A stretch of 64,000 nt of DNA. Source: Rhizobium esperanzae (GTDB lineage Bacteria; Pseudomonadota; Alphaproteobacteria; Rhizobiales; Rhizobiaceae). A program made the translations under genes and the position numbers. The DNA is taken from contig NZ_JACIFY010000006.1 in the NCBI RefSeq assembly GCF_014197615.1, forward strand, positions 223,333 through 287,332. The letters run 5' to 3'. The notes below the pieces were generated by a model, which saw only the letters and a program-made list of their open reading frames with translations, searched no databases and had not been told where the DNA came from. Below are positions 62,742 through 64,000 of this stretch, piece after piece (position 1 is the first letter of the stretch; every line of letters begins with the position of its first letter).

Positions 62742-62757
62742 TGGAATGAAAATTCCA
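62742..62757. promoter_or_regulatory. GGAA-N6-TTCC dyad, candidate IolR operator
   Basis: TGGAAT-GAAA-ATTCCA is a perfect 16-base inverted repeat and contains GGAA-N6-TTCC, the site that I recall for the RpiR-type repressor IolR in Sinorhizobium. It lies 20 bases after a TTGACG -35-like box (62722-62727) and 48 bases before the iolG ATG. A second dyad, AATTCGG-N10-CCGAATT, is at 62768-62791. Confidence 0.6.
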
Positions 62758-62805
62758 GATTTTTGGCAATTCGGTTTATTTGTTCCGAATTCAATGGAGG
62801 TAGCA

Positions 62806-63798
62806 ATGACAGTGAGATTTGGTCTTCTCGGCGCCGGCCGCATCGGCAAGGTCCACGCCAAGGCCGTCAGCGGCGACGCCAATGCGACGCTCGTCGCAGT
62901 CGCGGACGCCTTTCCGCAGGCGGCTGAAGCCATCGCCTCGGCCTATGGCTGCGAGGTCCGCACCATCGAGGCGATCGAGGCAGCCAAAGATATCGACGCC
63001 GTCGTCATCTGCACGCCGACGGACACCCATGCCGACCTGATCGAGCGTTTCGCGCGCGCCGGCAAGGCGATCTTCTGCGAAAAGCCGATCGATCTCGATG
63101 TCGCCCGCGTCAAGGCCTGCATCAAGGTTGTGGAAGAAACCGGCGCCAAGCTGATGGTCGGCTTCAACCGCCGCTTTGACCCGCATTTCATGGCAGTGCG
63201 CAAGGTGATCGACGACGGCAAGATCGGCGATGTCGAGATGGTGACGATCACCTCGCGCGATCCCGGCGCCCCGCCGGTGGATTACATCAAGCGCTCGGGC
63301 GGCATCTTCCGCGACATGACGATCCACGACTTCGACATGGCCCGCTTCCTGCTCGGCGAAGAGCCGGTCTCGGTTCTGGCGACCGCCGCCGTCCTTGTCG
63401 ACAAGGCGATCGGCGAAGCCGGCGACTATGACAGCGTCTCGGTGATCCTGCAGACCAAATCCGGCAAGCAGGCCGTCATCTCCAACTCCCGCCGCGCCAC
63501 CTACGGCTACGACCAGCGCATCGAGGTGCACGGCGCCAAGGGCATGGCGGCTGCCGAAAACCAGCGCCCGGTCTCGATCGAAGTGGCAAACGGCGACGGC
63601 TACACCCGCCCGCCGCTGCATGATTTCTTCATGACCCGCTACACCGAAGCCTATGCCAACGAAATCGCCGCCTTCATCGCCGCAATCGAAAAGGGCACGA
63701 AGATTTCGCCCTCCGGCGCCGACGGCCTGGCAGCTTTGGCGCTCGCCGATGCCGCGGTGCAGTCGGTCAAGGAAGGTAAGCTGATCAAGATCGGCTGA
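62806..63798 (+). CDS. iolG: Inositol 2-dehydrogenase
   Basis: A 330-residue Gfo/Idh/MocA-family oxidoreductase, called idhA in Sinorhizobium. The NAD fold has RFGLLGAGRIGKVHAKAV at the start, the family motif FCEKPIDLD (E-K-P) near 95, the catalytic triad residues in SGGIFRDMTIHDFDMARF (D and H). The length matches the S. meliloti enzyme. Start ATG 62806 follows TGGAGG; the frame to 62722 is not needed. It oxidises myo-inositol to scyllo-inosose as the first step of catabolism. Other iol genes are not in the window. A terminator follows. Confidence 0.94.
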   Translation: MTVRFGLLGAGRIGKVHAKAVSGDANATLVAVADAFPQAAEAIASAYGCEVRTIEAIEAAKDIDAVVICTPTDTHADLIERFARAGKAIFCEKPIDLDVARVKACIKVVEETGAKLMVGFNRRFDPHFMAVRKVIDDGKIGDVEMVTITSRDPGAPPVDYIKRSGGIFRDMTIHDFDMARFLLGEEPVSVLATAAVLVDKAIGEAGDYDSVSVILQTKSGKQAVISNSRRATYGYDQRIEVHGAKGMAAAENQRPVSIEVANGDGYTRPPLHDFFMTRYTEAYANEIAAFIAAIEKGTKISPSGADGLAALALADAAVQSVKEGKLIKIG

Positions 63799-63822
63799 GG
63801 GTCTCTGCGTGGAAGCTGAGAT

Positions 63823-63846
63823 GGCCGGGCTTTGCCCGGCCGTTTT
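63823..63846 (+). terminator. Rho-independent terminator after iolG
   Basis: GGCCGGGC (63823-63830) and GCCCGGCC (63834-63841) pair around TTT, then GTTTT. It is 24 bases after the iolG stop. Confidence 0.88.
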
Positions 63847-64000
63847 GCGTTTGGGTGGCACCCGCAGGCGTGACCAAAGACCCCTCCCCAACCCCTCCCC
63901 ACAAGGGCAGGGCTATCGCATATGAGCGATGATAGAGATGAGGAACTGATCATCCCACCCAGCCTTCTTGATCTTGCGACGAATAGAGGCCTTATCTGGA
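63847..64000. other. Right end of the window, no recognisable gene
   Basis: It contains the pyrimidine-rich CCCCTCCCCAACCCCTCCCC (63882-63901), a type of short intergenic repeat common in Rhizobium, followed by about 100 bases with no clear coding frame. Confidence 0.4.

Overview
The window is about 64 kb of GC-rich, gene-dense alphaproteobacterial DNA. It looks like a Rhizobium chromosome of the R. etli / R. leguminosarum type. The reasons are a BacA/SbmA peptide transporter, the chvE-gguA-gguB-gguC block with a divergent GbpR-type regulator, an L-arabinonate dehydratase whose length and cysteine positions match the characterised R. leguminosarum enzyme, and long palindromic intergenic elements typical of rhizobia. 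I saw no tRNA, rRNA, CRISPR array, insertion sequence with ends, or prophage.

Layout. 1-8.1 kb: end of a polysaccharide deacetylase, bacA, an MFS transporter, map, a frameshifted LLM flavin oxidoreductase, and an ECF sigma factor of the C-terminal-TPR type with its DGPF/YciI partner and an AHSA1-like protein. 8.1-10.3 kb: parDE toxin-antitoxin and glpK. 10.4-22.5 kb: bdhA, then purine oxidation (xdhA, xdhB, a DUF559 gene, xdhC, a DUF1127-like small gene, a GcvA-like LysR regulator, puuD, guaD) and an lldD broken by two frameshifts. 22.5-30.6 kb: an accessory membrane-lipid region with a divergent ynbA / ynbC-ynbD-like locus, followed by pspA-yqiJ-yqiK(flotillin). 30.6-34.8 kb: the second half of purine breakdown (uraH, allA, a HepT-like gene, uraD, puuE) with a phosphoesterase and a DUF1045 protein. 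34.9-44.2 kb: a split MnmC pair, a five-PAS hybrid kinase, an AlkC-like repair protein and an RhlE-type helicase. 44.2-47.6 kb: AraC regulator plus MFS exporter, and a DMT transporter. 48.2-51.4 kb: ATP-grasp / alpha-E / transglutaminase cluster. 51.4-52.1 kb: vapBC-type pair. 52.2-61.8 kb: L-arabinose oxidation and sugar uptake (arabinonate dehydratase, ketoglutarate-semialdehyde dehydrogenase, gguC, gguB, gguA, chvE, divergent gbpR). 61.9-64 kb: two small proteins and inositol dehydrogenase.

How they work together. The two purine blocks, about 9 kb apart, cover guanine to xanthine (GuaD), xanthine to urate (XdhABC), urate to hydroxyisourate (PuuD), then UraH, UraD and PuuE to allantoate, with AllA at ureidoglycolate; the allantoate amidohydrolase step is not in the window. 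ChvE-GguAB imports sugars and the adjacent enzymes oxidise L-arabinonate to 2-oxoglutarate.

Most notable observations: (i) the pspA reading frame continues upstream, without a stop, into about 160 codons resembling the N-terminal half of TnpB, and pspA has a strong internal ribosome binding site; (ii) two exact copies of TGTCGG-N17-CGTC lie in front of the sigma-factor operon and the adjacent AHSA1-like gene, a good candidate regulon motif; (iii) a ynbACD-like phospholipid locus lacks ynbB; (iv) perfect dyads precede both toxin-antitoxin operons; (v) a GGAA-N6-TTCC site precedes inositol dehydrogenase; (vi) three single-base losses in or next to G runs break two genes, which could be sequence errors rather than biology.
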